A DNA stretch of 6,164 nt, taken from positions 1 to 6,164 of the forward strand of contig USQP01000052.1 in assembly GCA_900556945.1 (NCBI GenBank), read 5' to 3'. Shown here piece after piece: positions 5,262 through 6,164 of this stretch (position 1 is its first letter; each line of letters begins with the position of its first letter). The stretch is from an uncultured Clostridium sp. Lineage in GTDB: Bacteria; Bacillota; Clostridia; TANB77; CAG-508. The notes beneath the pieces were generated by a model that did not search any database, was not told where the DNA came from, and saw nothing but the letters and a program-made list of their open reading frames with translations. Made by a program: the position numbers and the translations under genes.

Positions 5262-6125
5262 ATGAACGTAACGTTACCAGAAAAAGAAAAATTAAAAAGA
5301 AAATATATTATAATTTATGGAGCAATCATTATTTTTTGCGTTATTTCTTTATTGATTGCATTTTATGTGCAATTTTATGCAAGAATTGATATAGCTAAAT
5401 TAGTTGGAATTAATCAAGAAGTAAGGTTTGGAAATAAGACAGAAGAAGAAAAGGAACAATTAAAAACGGATTTTTTGAAAATTTTTAATAATGCCATAGA
5501 AAATAATGAAGGACAAAATAATGGTAAAAAAGTTGATACGGATAAAGATTTAGTATATACACAATATGAGAAAAAAGAAAGCAAAGTGAATAGTTATGAT
5601 TTAGAAATTCATATTCCACATATTAATATAGAAAGTGAAATTGTAGATGGATACAATAAAGAAATAGAAGATGTATTTGCTAATATGGCAAGAAAAGTAT
5701 TACAAAGTGAAAATAGAAATGTTATATATACAGTTGAATATACAGCAAACGTACAAGATGGAATCTTATCTGTCATGATTCACTCGAACTTTAAAGAAGG
5801 AACAGATGCTCAGAAAGTTATTATAAAAACTTATCACTATGATTTAAGAAATAATAAAGAAGTAGTACTAAGTGATTTATTAAGATTTGAACAACTAGAA
5901 GAACAAGAGATTCAAGAACAAATTAATTCTGAAATAGAGATGGAACAAAAGAAAGTAGAGGACTTAAAACAATTAGGATACAATATTTATAGTAGAGATA
6001 CAACAAGCGATTTTTATAAAATTGAAAATACAACTGAATTTTATATCACAGAGAATGTACTATATATTATATATGCCTATGGAAATGATTCAAATACAAG
6101 TGAGATGGATTTAATTATAATATAA
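5262..6125 (+). CDS. Membrane-anchored DUF3298/RsiV-like extracytoplasmic protein
   Basis: This is a 287-residue protein whose role is not established. A basic N-terminus (KEKLKRK, 8-14) precedes one membrane segment (about 15-38), so the N-terminus should be inside and residues 40-287 outside. Residues 57-105 are polar and charged. Residues about 112-285 look like the DUF4163/DUF3298 pair found in RsiV and PdaC: the strand-rich YDLEIHIPHINIES (112-125), N132 in a GYNKEIEDVF helix start, a central VIYTVEYTANVQDGILSVMI region (154-173), then YHYDLRNNKEVVLSDLL (191-207), which matches the family pattern of a 'D-x-NGKE-x-LSDLL' loop, and a final FYITENVLYIIYAYG strand pair (260-274). RsiV is a lysozyme-sensing anti-sigma factor, but no sigma-factor gene is adjacent, and the short cytoplasmic tail of about 14 residues is too small for a sigma-binding domain. 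A sensor or cell-envelope binding role is therefore only a guess. It is transcribed from its own promoter, divergent from clp, and ends in its own terminator, so it is probably monocistronic. Confidence 0.8.
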   Translation: MNVTLPEKEKLKRKYIIIYGAIIIFCVISLLIAFYVQFYARIDIAKLVGINQEVRFGNKTEEEKEQLKTDFLKIFNNAIENNEGQNNGKKVDTDKDLVYTQYEKKESKVNSYDLEIHIPHINIESEIVDGYNKEIEDVFANMARKVLQSENRNVIYTVEYTANVQDGILSVMIHSNFKEGTDAQKVIIKTYHYDLRNNKEVVLSDLLRFEQLEEQEIQEQINSEIEMEQKKVEDLKQLGYNIYSRDTTSDFYKIENTTEFYITENVLYIIYAYGNDSNTSEMDLIII

Positions 6126-6126
6126 A

Positions 6127-6164
6127 AAAGAAAACGGTATCGTTAAAACGATATCGTTTTCTTT
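6127..6164 (+). terminator. Intrinsic terminator after the DUF3298-like gene
   Basis: The arms 6127-6144 and 6147-6164 are complementary over 18 positions with a single G-U wobble (6137/6154). The innermost pairs must open to form a loop around TTAAAA. The 3' arm ends in a T-rich run that continues to the window edge. The hairpin starts 2 bases after the TAA stop codon. The A-rich and T-rich arms mean it could also work for a gene converging from the right, outside the window. Confidence 0.88.

Overview
This window looks like the end of a draft contig from an AT-rich, low-GC Gram-positive bacterium (Bacillota, most likely a Clostridia-type lineage). The evidence is the low GC by eye, strong purine-rich ribosome binding sites, sigma-A-type promoters with 17-base spacers, intrinsic terminators, and the gene families present: ComEC, a BofC_C-like protein, a zinc-finger Clp ATPase, PgsA and a DUF3298-like protein. 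The genetic code appears standard: TGG is used for Trp, and TGA ends pgsA. No species can be named from the sequence alone.

Layout. Bases 1-44 are not biological. They are the end of an Illumina P5 oligo, an i5 index and the Nextera read-1 adapter with the Tn5 mosaic end. Genuine DNA starts at 45, in the middle of comEC. The comEC 3' portion (45-1282, +) keeps the last membrane segments and the whole metallo-beta-lactamase domain. A small membrane-anchored protein with a BofC_C-like C-terminus follows (1383-1982, +). A strong hairpin terminator (2080-2124) separates it from a convergent minus-strand operon: a ClpE-like AAA+ unfoldase (5097 down to 2728), then pgsA (2718 down to 2125). The clp stop codon lies inside the pgsA Shine-Dalgarno sequence. 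Upstream of clp, a compact divergent promoter region (about 5131-5234) also drives a membrane-anchored DUF3298/RsiV-like protein (5262-6125, +), which ends in its own terminator at the window edge.

Functional reading. ComEC is the DNA uptake channel, the Clp ATPase is a partner of the ClpP protease, and PgsA makes phosphatidylglycerol phosphate. The two other genes are single-pass proteins with domains facing outside the membrane. Apart from the clp-pgsA operon, nothing ties these genes into one pathway. I see no mobile element, CRISPR array, tRNA, rRNA, riboswitch or toxin-antitoxin pair, and no sign of an undescribed system; this reads as ordinary chromosome. The points most worth following up are the adapter left in the assembly, the resulting false start of comEC, the clp-pgsA coupling, and the charge-segregated linker of the Clp protein.
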